Position numbers and translations under genes: made by a program
The notes under the pieces: model-generated
Database searches by the model: none
What the model was told of the DNA's origin: nothing
The model's input: only the letters and a program-made list of their open reading frames with translations
Shown here: piece by piece, positions 16,228 through 24,693 of the stretch
Position numbering within the stretch: position 1 is the first letter of the stretch
Layout of the letters: each line of letters starts with the position of its first letter
Source: Deltaproteobacteria bacterium
GTDB lineage: Bacteria > Desulfobacterota > Binatia > UTPRO1
NCBI GenBank assembly: GCA_016200545.1
Contig: JACQEO010000041.1
Location: 1 to 64,000, forward strand
Direction of reading: 5' to 3'
Length of the DNA: 64,000 bases

Positions 16228-19200
16228 ATGCTGCAGACGATCGTCGCGCGCGCGCTCGCGCATCGCCGCGTCGTCATCGCGCTCGCGACGGCGATCGCCC
16301 TCTACGGCGTATGGACGGCGCGGCACGCGAAGCTCGACGTCCTCCCGGACTTCGCGCCGCCGCAGGTGGAGATCCAGACCGAGGCGCCGGGATTCGCGCC
16401 GGATCAAGTCGAGCTCTTGGTGACGTTGCCGATCGAGACGGCGCTCGGCGGCGTCACCGGCTTGCAGGCGCTGCGTTCCGAGTCGATCCAGGGCCTGTCG
16501 GTGATCACCGCGGTCTTCCGCGACGACGTCGATCTCTTCAAGGCGCGGCAGGTCGTCGCCGAGAATCTCGCCGACATCGGACCGCGCCTTCCCGCCGGCG
16601 TGCAGCCGCCGCGGCTCTCGCCGCTCACGTCGGCGACGATGGACGTGCTGAAGATCGGACTCACCTCGCGCACGCGCTCGCCGATGGATCTCCGCACCCT
16701 CGCCGATTGGACGATCCGCCCGCGGCTCCTCATGGTGCCGGGTGTCGCGCGTGTGAACGTGTTCGGCGGTGAGGTGCGACAGGTGCAGGTGCAGGTGAGC
16801 GCGGCGGCGATCCACGCGCACGGGCTCGCGCTCGCCGACGTCGTCGCCGCGGCGCGCGCGGCGACGACGATGCGCGGCGCCGGGTTCGTCGACACCGCCG
16901 CGCAGCGCATCGTCCTCGAGGCGGCGCGCAACGCGCGCAACAGCGGCGATGTCGGTGCGACGGTTGTCGCCAGCTCCGCCGGGGCGCCGCTGCGCCTCGC
17001 CGACGTTGCGACGGTGACCGAGGCTCCGGCGCCGCAGTTCGGCGACGCGCTCATTCAAGGAGAGCCCGGCGTCCTCCTGTCGCTCTCGGCGGCGTACGGA
17101 GCGAATACCGTGGAGGTGACGCGCGGGCTCGAGGACGCGCTCGACGAGCTCCGGCCGCTGCTCGCGCGCGAGGATGTCACGCTCGCGCCCGCGCTCCATC
17201 GTCCGGCGAGCTTCGTCGAGGCGGCGATCGCAAACCTGCGCGGCGCGCTGTTGCTCGGGACGCTGCTCGTCGTCCTGGTGCTCCTCGCGTTTCTGCAAAA
17301 TGTGCGTGCTGCGGTAATCTCGCTGACCGCGATCCCGCTCTCGCTGCTCGCCGCCGTTATCGTCCTCACCCGCTGCGGCGTCACCCTGAACACGATGTCC
17401 CTCGGCGGCCTGGCGATCGCGATCGGCGAGGTCGTCGACGACGCCATCATCGACGTCGACAACATCGTGCGCCGGCTGCGCGCCAACCGCGGCGCGCCGC
17501 GGCCGCGCTCGGCGTTCGCGGTCGCGCTCGCGGCGTCGCTCGAGGTGCGCCGGGCGGTGGTGTTCGCGACACTCGCCGTCGCGCTCGTCTTCCTGCCGCT
17601 GCTCGCGCTCGGGGGGCTGCAGGGAAAGTTCTTCGCGCCGCTCGCGCTCAGCTATCTGCTGGCGGTGATCGCGTCGCTCGTCGTGGCGCTCACCGTGACG
17701 CCGGCGCTGGCGCTCACGCTGCTCGGCGCCGCGCCGCCGCGTGCCGAGACGCCGCGCATGCAGGCCGCCGTCGGTGCGGCGTACGCGCGCGTCGTGCGCT
17801 GGGTGTGGCGCCGCGAGCGCCTCGTCCTCGGCGTCGTCGCCGGCGGCGCCGTTGCGGCGCTCACGCTGGTGCCGTTTCTCGGCGGCGAATTTCTCCCCGA
17901 CTTTCAAGAGCACCATCTCGTTCTGCAGGTGGCGACCGCGCCCGGGACCTCGATCGCCGCCATGCGCCGGATCGGGGGCGGTCTCTCACGCGCGCTCCTC
18001 GACCTACCCGGCGTGCGCACGGTCGAGCAGCAGATCGGCCGTGCCGAGCAGGGCGAGGATACGTGGGGTCCGAACCGCAGCGAGCTGCACGTCGAGCTCG
18101 CGCCCGACGGCGACGACGCCGCGACGACCGCGCGCGTGCGCGCCGTGCTCGCCGCGATGCCGGGCGTCGAGTCCGAGGTACTGACGTTTCTCGGCGACCG
18201 TATCTCCGAGAGCATCAGCGGCGAGACCGCGGCGGTGGTGGTGAACGTCTTCGGCGACGACCTCGACGCGCTCGACACCGCGGCGCACGCCGTCGCCGGC
18301 GTCCTCGAGGCGACGCCGGGCGCCGTCGACGTGCGCCTCGGAACGCCCGCGCTCGCCTCGCAGCAGACGATCGCGCTTCGCGCCGACGCCGTGGCGCGCT
18401 ACGGATTTCGGCCCGCCGACGTGCTCGATCAGCTACAGATTTCCTTCGCCGGGGTGACCGTCGGGCAGGTCTACCGCGGCGAGCAGCCGGTCGACGTCGT
18501 CGTCGTGTTGGCGCCCGAGGAGCGTGACGATCCCGAGCGCGTCGGCGGCCTCCTGATGCAGAGCGCGGCGGGCCTGGCGGTGCCGTTGCGGCAGCTCGCC
18601 GACGTACGCGTGGCGAACGCCCGCGACGTCATCCGCCACGAAGGCGGACGGCGGCGGCAGACGGTCACCTGCAACGTCGGCGGTCGCGACGTCACGTCGT
18701 TCGTCGCCGCGGCGCGCGACCGCATCGCGCGCGCCGTCACGCTGCCGAGCGGCGCCTACGTCGCGCTCGGCGGTACGGCGCAGGCGCGCGCCGCCGCGAC
18801 GCGCGATCTGGCACTGCACGGTGCCTTCGGTCTCCTCGGCGTCGTCCTCTTGCTGGCGGTCGTGGCGGGGAACTGGCGCAATCTCGTTCTTCTGCTCCTC
18901 AACCTGCCGCTGGCACTCGCCGGCGGCGTCGTCGCCGCGGCGATCACCGCAACCGGGTTGTCGCTCGGCGCGCTCGTCGGGTTCGTAACCTTGTTCGGGA
19001 TCACCTTGCGGAACGGGATCATGATGATGGCGCACTACCAGCAGCTGGTGCGCGAAGAAGGACTGCCGTGGACGGCGGAGACGGCGCTGCGCGGCGCCGG
19101 CGATCGCTTGATCCCGATCGTCATGACTGCGCTCGTGACCGGCCTCGGCCTGCTGCCGGTGGCGCTCGCCTCGGGTCGCGCCGGCGGGGAGATCGACGGG

Positions 19201-19314
19201 CCGATGGCGACCGTCATCCTCGGCGGCCTGGTTACGTCGACGCTCCTGAATCTCCTGGTGCTGCCGACGCTGGCGCGCCGCTTCGCGCGCTTCGCCCCGG
19301 CGCCGCCGCGCTGA
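16228..19314 (+). CDS. Heavy-metal-type RND efflux pump (CzcA/CusA family)
   Basis: A 1028-residue inner-membrane proton-driven pump with twelve membrane helices and two large periplasmic loops. The N-terminus (KLDVLPDFAPPQVEIQTEAPG) and SESIQGLSVITAVF are diagnostic of the HME branch. The helix-4 signature is AIGEVVDDAIIDVDN (about 398-412), with Asp 404, 405, 409 and 411. It differs from the DFG motif of CzcA and the MVDAA type of CusA, so the metal cannot be read off and may differ from Cu/Ag or Zn/Co/Cd. It is the last gene of the operon with outer-membrane channel and adaptor, divergent from a two-component system. Confidence 0.93.
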   Translation: MLQTIVARALAHRRVVIALATAIALYGVWTARHAKLDVLPDFAPPQVEIQTEAPGFAPDQVELLVTLPIETALGGVTGLQALRSESIQGLSVITAVFRDDVDLFKARQVVAENLADIGPRLPAGVQPPRLSPLTSATMDVLKIGLTSRTRSPMDLRTLADWTIRPRLLMVPGVARVNVFGGEVRQVQVQVSAAAIHAHGLALADVVAAARAATTMRGAGFVDTAAQRIVLEAARNARNSGDVGATVVASSAGAPLRLADVATVTEAPAPQFGDALIQGEPGVLLSLSAAYGANTVEVTRGLEDALDELRPLLAREDVTLAPALHRPASFVEAAIANLRGALLLGTLLVVLVLLAFLQNVRAAVISLTAIPLSLLAAVIVLTRCGVTLNTMSLGGLAIAIGEVVDDAIIDVDNIVRRLRANRGAPRPRSAFAVALAASLEVRRAVVFATLAVALVFLPLLALGGLQGKFFAPLALSYLLAVIASLVVALTVTPALALTLLGAAPPRAETPRMQAAVGAAYARVVRWVWRRERLVLGVVAGGAVAALTLVPFLGGEFLPDFQEHHLVLQVATAPGTSIAAMRRIGGGLSRALLDLPGVRTVEQQIGRAEQGEDTWGPNRSELHVELAPDGDDAATTARVRAVLAAMPGVESEVLTFLGDRISESISGETAAVVVNVFGDDLDALDTAAHAVAGVLEATPGAVDVRLGTPALASQQTIALRADAVARYGFRPADVLDQLQISFAGVTVGQVYRGEQPVDVVVVLAPEERDDPERVGGLLMQSAAGLAVPLRQLADVRVANARDVIRHEGGRRRQTVTCNVGGRDVTSFVAAARDRIARAVTLPSGAYVALGGTAQARAAATRDLALHGAFGLLGVVLLLAVVAGNWRNLVLLLLNLPLALAGGVVAAAITATGLSLGALVGFVTLFGITLRNGIMMMAHYQQLVREEGLPWTAETALRGAGDRLIPIVMTALVTGLGLLPVALASGRAGGEIDGPMATVILGGLVTSTLLNLLVLPTLARRFARFAPAPPR

Positions 19315-19390
19315 GTCTCGGCTCGCCCCGACGCGCGGCGTTGCGTGGCACGGCGTTGCGTCGGCGGAGCGATCCTGCTTCTACTGCCGC

Positions 19391-20086
19391 GTGCCCGCAG
19401 CCGTCGCCTCGCACGAGCGCCGTGCCCTCACGATCATACGGGTCGCCGGCACGGCGGTGCTCGTGCTCATCGTCGCGTTCCTCGCGATTGTGCCGACCGC
19501 TGCGGTGCACGAGAACCTTCCCGGCATCAGCAGCCCGATCTTGGGGTTCGAGCTCGCGTCCACGCCCGAGCACGTGTTCGGGATCCTCGGCAACCCGGGC
19601 GAGCCGGCACGCGCGGACGCGGTCCGTCGCATCGACCTCGGCAATCGCATCGACTTCCTCTTCATGATCGCGTACCCGGCGCTGTTCGTCGGAATCGCGC
19701 TCCTGCTCGAGTCCCACGGCTCGTTCTCGCGTGCAGCAACGATGATCGTCGTCGCGCTCGCGGTGCTGATGGCGATCGGCGACGCGCTCGAGAACCGTGA
19801 GCTGCTGTTCCTCTCCGGGGTCAATGACGGCGCGGCGATGCTACCCTCGCTCGCGCGGCTGCGGATCGTCACCCATGTCAAGTGGTACGCGATCTTCGCC
19901 GCGTCCGGGCTGCTCGCCGCCGGGGCCTGGCGCGAGCGCGGATGGTGGCGCTGGAGCGCGCCGTTCTACGCGCTGGCGGCGCTCGGCGGCGTCGCCTCGC
20001 TCGCCTACCTGGCGGCGATCGAGGCCGGGATGAACGCGCTCGCGCTCGCCTGGGTGATGACCTACGTGCGCAGCTGGCGCGCCTAG
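19391..20086 (+). CDS. Multi-pass membrane protein, unknown
   Basis: A 231-residue protein with six likely membrane helices: about 16-36, 94-112, 118-136, 162-180, 186-206 and 208-226. The GTG start at 19391 is the first suitable codon and gives a basic N-terminus (SHERRALTIIR). A polar loop at about 40-90 (ISSPILGFELASTPEHVFGI) lies outside the helices. I cannot name a family. It follows the RND pump by 76 bp in the same direction and could be read through from that operon, but nothing ties it to metal efflux. Confidence 0.65.
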   Translation: MPAAVASHERRALTIIRVAGTAVLVLIVAFLAIVPTAAVHENLPGISSPILGFELASTPEHVFGILGNPGEPARADAVRRIDLGNRIDFLFMIAYPALFVGIALLLESHGSFSRAATMIVVALAVLMAIGDALENRELLFLSGVNDGAAMLPSLARLRIVTHVKWYAIFAASGLLAAGAWRERGWWRWSAPFYALAALGGVASLAYLAAIEAGMNALALAWVMTYVRSWRA

Positions 20087-20245
20087 GGCGCGCGTCGCGA
20101 CAAACAAGTGAATCGATCCGTTCGTATGTCCGATCCCGAGTTGCAACGAGCGATGCTCGTCGTGGTCGAGCGATTCACGGAGGCGTGGGCGCATCCTCGG
20201 CTGGAGATGGGTCGATCCGGAAGGACTAAGTGGGCCACTATTGCC

Positions 20246-20290
20246 ATGAAGACCGAGATCGAGAAGAGCGGCAAGCGGCCTCGCCCGACC
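20246..20290 (+). pseudogene. Internally deleted Phd antitoxin remnant
   Basis: ATGAAGACCG followed directly by a near-copy of AGACCGAGAAGAGCGGCAAG matches the start and helix 2 of the Phd-type gene at 21533 (MKTVDIRDAKTG...ETEKSGKR) with the middle missing. A few bases upstream, GGACTAAGTG also equals one arm of the operator at 6655-6679. This is a scar of another antitoxin locus in the gap 20087-20377. The rest of that gap shows nothing else. Confidence 0.4.
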
Positions 20291-20364
20291 GGCGCAGGTG
20301 CTGATGTCGTCGTCGGTCGCCGATAGCGCGCGGTGTTCGCTTGTGCCCGAGGCTGGAGTGTCAT

Positions 20365-20388
20365 ATGTCCATGACTCATGTCCATGAC
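20365..20388 (+). promoter_or_regulatory. Tandem 11-bp repeat at antitoxin start
   Basis: ATGTCCATGAC occurs twice, 13 bp apart, the second copy covering the antitoxin start codon. It could be a pair of antitoxin-binding sites. The role is inferred from the position. Confidence 0.4.
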
Positions 20389-20647
20389 AACAAAGACCAT
20401 TGCCGCGGGCGTATTCAAACAAGGTTGCTTGGCGATCTTGGACGAAGTGGCGGCAACACACCGACCGGTCGTCATCACCAAGCGCGGACGACCCGTGGCG
20501 CGCCTGGTGCCGGTGGTCAGCGACCGGGAACGCGAAAAGGAAGCGCTGGCGTCGCTGCGTGGGCGGGTCAAGATGCTCGTGAGCGAGCGCGACTTCCTGC
20601 GGCCGCTGACGCGTGAAGCCGGCTGGCGGCTCGGTGACGACGAATAG
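20378..20647 (+). CDS. Phd/YefM-family antitoxin
   Basis: An 89-residue antitoxin. The N-terminal domain contains TIAAGVFKQGCLAILDEVA and VVITKRGRPVARLVPV, the Phd signature in which KxGRPVARLVP closes the DNA-binding domain. The C-terminal tail (VSERDFLRPLTREAGWRLGDDE) matches the toxin-wrapping tail of antitoxins paired with PIN toxins (GDI..P...EWE.L class). An ATG at 20384 is an alternative start. It lies 3 bp before the PIN toxin gene, so the two form one operon, with tandem repeats over its start. Confidence 0.88.
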   Translation: MSMTTKTIAAGVFKQGCLAILDEVAATHRPVVITKRGRPVARLVPVVSDREREKEALASLRGRVKMLVSERDFLRPLTREAGWRLGDDE

Positions 20648-20650
20648 CCG

Positions 20651-21031
20651 GTGGTCGTGCTCGACACCCATGCGGTCGTCTGGTGGGCCGGCGACCCTGG
20701 GCGGTTGAGCGCCAAAGCGGCAGCAGCCATCAACAAGGCCGACCGTGTGGGCCTTCCCACCATCGTGTTCTGGGAGACGGCGCTGCTCGTCCGCAAGGGC
20801 CGGCTCGACCTCGGCATGTCAACGGAGGAATGGGTGGAGAAGATTCAGCTGATTCCCCGCGTCGCCGCTCTGCCCCTGACACCGGAGGTTGCGGTGTTGG
20901 CCGATGCTCTGCGCATGCACGCCGATCCAGCGGACCGCTTCGTGGTTGCGACCGCCTTGCACCATCGCATTCCACTGATCACGAAAGACAGGTTGCTCCG
21001 ACGGTTGAGGATCGTGAAGACGATCTGGTGA
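20651..21031 (+). CDS. PIN-domain toxin (VapC-like)
   Basis: A 126-residue PIN ribonuclease starting at GTG. MVVLDTHAVVWWAGDP gives the first Asp, FWETALLV the Glu, ADPADRFVVATAL the third acid and ITKDRLLRR the fourth, so the catalytic set is complete. DTHAVVWW is typical of VapC toxins paired with Phd-type antitoxins, and one lies directly upstream. It opens a run of toxin-antitoxin loci reaching to 28.7 kb. Confidence 0.88.
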   Translation: MVVLDTHAVVWWAGDPGRLSAKAAAAINKADRVGLPTIVFWETALLVRKGRLDLGMSTEEWVEKIQLIPRVAALPLTPEVAVLADALRMHADPADRFVVATALHHRIPLITKDRLLRRLRIVKTIW

Positions 21032-21062
21032 GCGCGGCCCGTCCGACCGCCGAGGTGGTGGT

Positions 21063-21248
21063 GTGACTGAGAGCCGCACCAACCAACAACGCTACGTGGA
21101 CCAACGGGTCTTCGCCGTGAACGTGGACGGATACGCGTACCTGGTGCCGTTCGAAGAATCGGAGTCCGAGGTGTCACTCAAGACCATCATCCCCAGCCGT
21201 AAGGCTACGAAGAGATATCTACCATCCAAGGAGCCGCAAGATGGCTAA
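21063..21248 (+). pseudogene. BrnT-type toxin, N-terminally truncated
   Basis: The 61 codons match only the C-terminal half of BrnT-family ribonuclease toxins (QRVFAVNVDGYAYLVPFEE, TIIPSRKATKRYL). Family members are about 90 residues, and the part with FEWDxxK and EV(F/V) catalytic residues is absent. The break falls at about 21063, just after the PIN toxin gene, so the upstream locus may have replaced the 5' half. The stop overlaps the antitoxin start by 8 bp, the normal operon spacing. It is probably non-toxic. Confidence 0.75.
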
Positions 21249-21516
21249 GCTGAGTCGAGAGGAACGAGCGTTGGCCGCGTCGGTGGAACGGGGGGAATGG
21301 CGATCCGTGTCTGGGCTGAAGAGCGCGCGGGCTCGATACCGGAGCTACGCAAAGGCGACGTTCAAGAAGGATCGCAGGGTGAACATCCGCATCTCGGGGA
21401 AAGACCTCGAGGCCCTTCAGAAACGCGCCGTGGAGGAAGGGATCCCCTATCAAACCCTGATCGCCAGTCTGCTTCACAAGTATGTGTCCGGCCGCTTGGT
21501 GGAGAAGGCAGCCTAG
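21241..21516 (+). CDS. CopG/BrnA-type antitoxin
   Basis: A 91-residue protein in which a Glu/Arg-rich N-terminal helix (LSREERALAASVERGEW) is followed by YAKATFKKDRRVNIRIS and LQKRAVEEGIPYQTLIASLLHKY, a ribbon-helix-helix DNA-binding domain seen in antitoxins next to BrnT-like toxins. It is complete, while its partner toxin is reduced to a C-terminal half. It may survive as a solitary repressor or as immunity against related toxins. Confidence 0.85.
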   Translation: MAKLSREERALAASVERGEWRSVSGLKSARARYRSYAKATFKKDRRVNIRISGKDLEALQKRAVEEGIPYQTLIASLLHKYVSGRLVEKAA

Positions 21517-21526
21517 TACGCCCGAT

Positions 21527-21791
21527 GCCTATGAAGACCGTCGACATTCGCGACGCCAAGACCGGCCTCTCCGGTCTCCTCGCCGAGACCGAGAAGAGCG
21601 GCAAGCGGATCGTGATCTGCCGCGATGGCAAGCCGGTCGCGGATCTGGTGCCGCACCATCTGCACTCCTTTTCCTTGCGAACGACGATCGACGGCTTTCC
21701 CGTTCCGCCCGCAAGCGATTGGGCAGAGAGCTCGAGTTGCCCCTGGCGCCGCTCCGATGGCTCGGCAAGCTGGAAGACCGCTACGGATTGA
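21527..21791 (+). pseudogene. Phd-type antitoxin with altered C-terminus
   Basis: MPMKTVDIRDAKTGLSGLLA and KRIVICRDGKPVADLVP are a well-preserved Phd DNA-binding domain of about 45 residues. After DLVPHH the frame drifts into Ser/Pro/Trp-rich sequence unlike any antitoxin tail, which suggests a deletion or frameshift. The partner PIN toxin downstream is also broken. The DNA-binding half may still be made. Confidence 0.65.
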
Positions 21792-21923
21792 CGGAGCTGC
21801 CCCCTGGATTCAGCGCTGTGTACCTTCGATCGTTTCATCATTGCCGCGGCGCTCCGGCTACGTGTGCCAATGGTCACGATTGATCCGGAGTTCTCGCCCT
21901 ACGGCGTGGAAGTGGTCGGTTGA
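21695..21923 (+). pseudogene. Remnant of a PIN-domain toxin
   Basis: Two frames together spell the last two thirds of a PIN toxin: LGRELELPLAPLRWLGKLED in one frame (to about 21815), then CTFDRFIIAAALRLRVPMV and TIDPEFSPYGVEVVG in another, stopping at 21921-21923. The first Asp strand and the Glu region are missing, and a single-base shift near 21815 breaks the rest. It is therefore inactive. It follows the damaged Phd gene, so this is a dead Phd/PIN module. Confidence 0.65.
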
Positions 21924-21954
21924 CGGGCAACCGCATCGGCGAGACGGAAGGCGT

Positions 21955-24081
21955 GTGACGGAAGGCGCCGAGCGCAAGCTCGCGGCCATCATGTTCACCG
22001 ACATGGTCGGCTACAGCGCGCTGGCGCAGCGCAACGAGGCGCTGGCGCTCGATCTGTTGGCCGAGCATCAGCGCCAGCTGCGCGCCGTCTTTCTTCAGCA
22101 TGGCGGACGCGAGATCAAAGCCATCGGCGATGGGTTCCTCGTGGAGCTCGCCAGCGCGTTGCAGGCGGTGCGCTGCGCTGTCGCGATTCAGACGGCGTTG
22201 GTGGAGCGCAATGCCTCCGCGGCGTCCGAGCGGCGCATCCAGGTCCGCATCAGCCTTCATCTCGGTGACGTCGAAATACGAGACGGCGACGTGTTCGGCG
22301 ACGGTGTGAACATCGCCGCCCGTGTCGAGCCGCTCGCAGAGGCCGGCGGGATCTGCATCACCGGTCCCGTGTTCGATCAGATTCGCAACAAGATCGACGA
22401 GCCACTGGTACGCCTGGGGCAACCGGAACTGAAGAACATTCAGGTACCGATCGACGTGTACCGTGTGGTGCTGCCGTGGACGCAGGGGGCAGCGCCGTCC
22501 GTGGGGCGCCGGCCGGCGCGGCGGCGACTCGGCACGCGGGTCGGCGTGGTTGCCGCAGCGATCGGCGTCGTCGCGGCGCTGCTGGTGTGGTGGACGACGG
22601 CGCGCGTGCCGCACACACCAAGCGCACCACCACCCGACGCCGTAGCGCCGGCGGCGAAGAAGTCGGTGGCCGTGCTGCCGTTCGTCAACATGAGCTCCGA
22701 CAAGGAGAACGAGTATTTCAGCGACGGCATCACGGAAGATCTGATCACCGCGCTGTCCAAGGTGTCGGGCCTACACGTCGCGGCTCGAACCTCGTCGTTT
22801 GCCTTCAAAGGCAAGAACGAACCCATCGAAAATATCGGCGCGCAGCTGCACGTCGGCGCCGTCCTCGAGGGCAGTGTGGCCAAGTCCGGCAATCAGGTGC
22901 GCATCACCGCGCAGCTCATCAATGTCGCGGACGGCTACCACCTCTGGTCGGACAGCTACGACCGCGAGTTGCAGGACATCTTCGCCATCCGCAGCCAAGT
23001 GGCGCAGACGGTGGCGAAGGCGCTGCAGGTCACACTCGACGCCGGCGAGCGCCAGAGGCTCGACCAGAAGCCGACGGAGGACTTGGAGGCGTATCAGCTT
23101 TATTTGAAGGGACGCCATGCGGCTGCGACGCTTGCTGACTGGGGCACTGCCATGCGGTACCTCCAGCAAGCGATCGCGCGCGACCCGGGCTATGCGTTGG
23201 CCTATCTCGGCCTGGCCTACTACTACGGGCTGATCGTCGACTATCCGATGTCGGGAAGCGAGGCTCTGCCGCGCGAGCGCGAGGCCGCCGAGAAGGCGCT
23301 GCAGCTCGACCCCTCCTTGGCGGAGGCACACACCGATCTGGGCCTCGTGCACTGGTGGTACGATCGGGACTACGCCGCGGCCCGTCGCGAGTTCCAAACC
23401 GCGCTCGCGATGCAACCCGACTTGGCCTTGGCCTATGAATTGAACGGCTGGCACTTGGTCGCCGCCGGCCAGCTTGATGAGGGACTCGCCGCCTCGCGGC
23501 GCGCGGTCGAGCTGGATCCCTTGTCGCCCGAGACTAACACCTGGCTGGGCATCAACCTCTATCTCGCCCGTCGCTATGATCAGGCGATCAAGCAGCTGCG
23601 TACCGCGATCACCACCGACCCGGACTATTGGTACGCGCATTTGTGGCTCGGGCGCGCATACGCGCGCACCAGCAAATTCTCAGAGGCCATCGCCGAGCTG
23701 CACACTGCTCAGCAGTTCGCTGGGAGTCCGAAAGCCGAGTCGGCCCTCGGGCGTGCGTACGCGGACGGAGGGGATAGGGCCGAAGCGACCAAGGTGCTCA
23801 ACCATCTGCGCGAACGGATGCACGATGAGTTCGTCTCCGCTGCATTCGTGGCGACGGTGCATATAGGGCTGGGCGAGGTGGACGAGGCTTTCGCGGCACT
23901 GGCGCAGGCCGAGGCGGAGCACTCGTATTACGTAGGGTGGTGGAAGGGCGACCCCGAGCTCGACCCGTTGCGCTCCGACCCGCGCTTCGCAGCACTGTTG
24001 AAGAAGGTGGGGCTTGGAGTCGTGACGGCGCGCACCGATGGGCGAGAATTCCCAGGTGTCGGCAAGACCTCTAGCATATGA
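21955..24081 (+). CDS. Class III adenylate cyclase with TolB-like and TPR domains
   Basis: A 708-residue protein from the GTG at 21955, preceded by GGAAGG; a longer in-frame reading from 21625 would run back through the antitoxin remnant and is rejected. The cyclase domain (about 1-165) has metal ligands Asp 16 (IMFTDMVGYS) and Asp 59 (IKAIGDGFLVE), with Lys 55 suiting ATP and the NIAARVE transition-state motif. One membrane helix (about 185-205) leads to a FlgO/TolB-like domain (VAVLPFVNMSS, ISDGITEDL-type segment) and about seven TPRs to the end. This COG5616-type architecture is common in soil bacteria and probably couples cAMP synthesis to protein partners. Confidence 0.9.
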   Translation: MTEGAERKLAAIMFTDMVGYSALAQRNEALALDLLAEHQRQLRAVFLQHGGREIKAIGDGFLVELASALQAVRCAVAIQTALVERNASAASERRIQVRISLHLGDVEIRDGDVFGDGVNIAARVEPLAEAGGICITGPVFDQIRNKIDEPLVRLGQPELKNIQVPIDVYRVVLPWTQGAAPSVGRRPARRRLGTRVGVVAAAIGVVAALLVWWTTARVPHTPSAPPPDAVAPAAKKSVAVLPFVNMSSDKENEYFSDGITEDLITALSKVSGLHVAARTSSFAFKGKNEPIENIGAQLHVGAVLEGSVAKSGNQVRITAQLINVADGYHLWSDSYDRELQDIFAIRSQVAQTVAKALQVTLDAGERQRLDQKPTEDLEAYQLYLKGRHAAATLADWGTAMRYLQQAIARDPGYALAYLGLAYYYGLIVDYPMSGSEALPREREAAEKALQLDPSLAEAHTDLGLVHWWYDRDYAAARREFQTALAMQPDLALAYELNGWHLVAAGQLDEGLAASRRAVELDPLSPETNTWLGINLYLARRYDQAIKQLRTAITTDPDYWYAHLWLGRAYARTSKFSEAIAELHTAQQFAGSPKAESALGRAYADGGDRAEATKVLNHLRERMHDEFVSAAFVATVHIGLGEVDEAFAALAQAEAEHSYYVGWWKGDPELDPLRSDPRFAALLKKVGLGVVTARTDGREFPGVGKTSSI

Positions 24082-24106
24082 AACACCTGCAGAGTATGTA
24101 TCGAGC

Positions 24107-24304
24107 ATGCGAACCACATTGGACATCCCTGACGACCTCATGGAACGGGCGCGGCGGGCCGCATCGCTGCACAGTAAGCGCGACACCGTCCTTGCCGGGC
24201 TCGCTGAGCTCATCCGCAAGGCGGAAAGGGAAGAGTTGCGCGCCATGGCCGGCAAGGTCGACGTGCGCGTCGATCTCAAACGCTCGCGCGCCGGCAAACG
24301 GTGA
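24107..24304 (+). CDS. vapB: VapB-family antitoxin
   Basis: A 65-residue ribbon-helix-helix antitoxin. It begins MRTTLDIPDDLMERARRAA, the family hallmark (MRTTL.I.d.L), and continues SKRDTVLAGLAELIRKAERE. The ATG at 24107 is chosen because it gives this start, although longer in-frame reading is possible. The C-terminal tail is basic (DLKRSRAGKR). It overlaps the toxin start as GTGA, so translation is coupled. It should bind and silence the following VapC and repress the promoter lying in the 25 bp after the cyclase gene. Confidence 0.85.
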   Translation: MRTTLDIPDDLMERARRAASLHSKRDTVLAGLAELIRKAEREELRAMAGKVDVRVDLKRSRAGKR

Positions 24305-24693
24305 GCGACGTCCTCGTCGACACGTCGGTATGGATCGACTTCTTCCGCGGTGATAGGCAGGCCGTCGCCCGACTCGATCCGCTCCTGCGGGACGATCGCG
24401 CTGCCGTGTCGGGTCCGATCGTCGCGGAAGTGACGTCGGGGGCGCGTACTCCAGGAGCCTTCCAGCAGCTGCGCGCGCGACTCGGCGCCCTGGCGACGCT
24501 CGAGCCTCCGCCCGATCTCTGGGATCGGGTGGCTGCGGCGCGCTTCTCGCTCGCCCGCCAAGGCACGCAGGCGCACCTCGTAGATCTCCTGATCGCGCTG
24601 ACCGCGAGTACCGCCGGCCACACGCTGCTGACTCGTGATCGGGACTTTTCGGGTATCGCACAGGTCGTCCCGCTCGACGTCGAGCTGTTCTGA
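24301..24693 (+). CDS. vapC: VapC-family PIN ribonuclease toxin
   Basis: A 130-residue PIN toxin starting at GTG. The order is VLVDTSVWIDFFRG (first Asp), VAEVTSGAR (Glu), HLVDLLIALTA (third acid) and LLTRDRDFSGIA (fourth acid), the complete VapC set; DTSVWIDFF is the classic start. It is paired with a canonical VapB that overlaps it by four bases. Both genes are intact and probably active. Just after it lies a fragment of an acetyltransferase gene. Confidence 0.9.
   Translation: MSDVLVDTSVWIDFFRGDRQAVARLDPLLRDDRAAVSGPIVAEVTSGARTPGAFQQLRARLGALATLEPPPDLWDRVAAARFSLARQGTQAHLVDLLIALTASTAGHTLLTRDRDFSGIAQVVPLDVELF

Noticed and set aside
14860..17916. 1018-codon minus-strand open frame
   Set aside because: It lies antisense to the TolC/adaptor/RND genes and has the Arg/Asp/Glu-rich composition of a GC-rich shadow frame, with no family motif.
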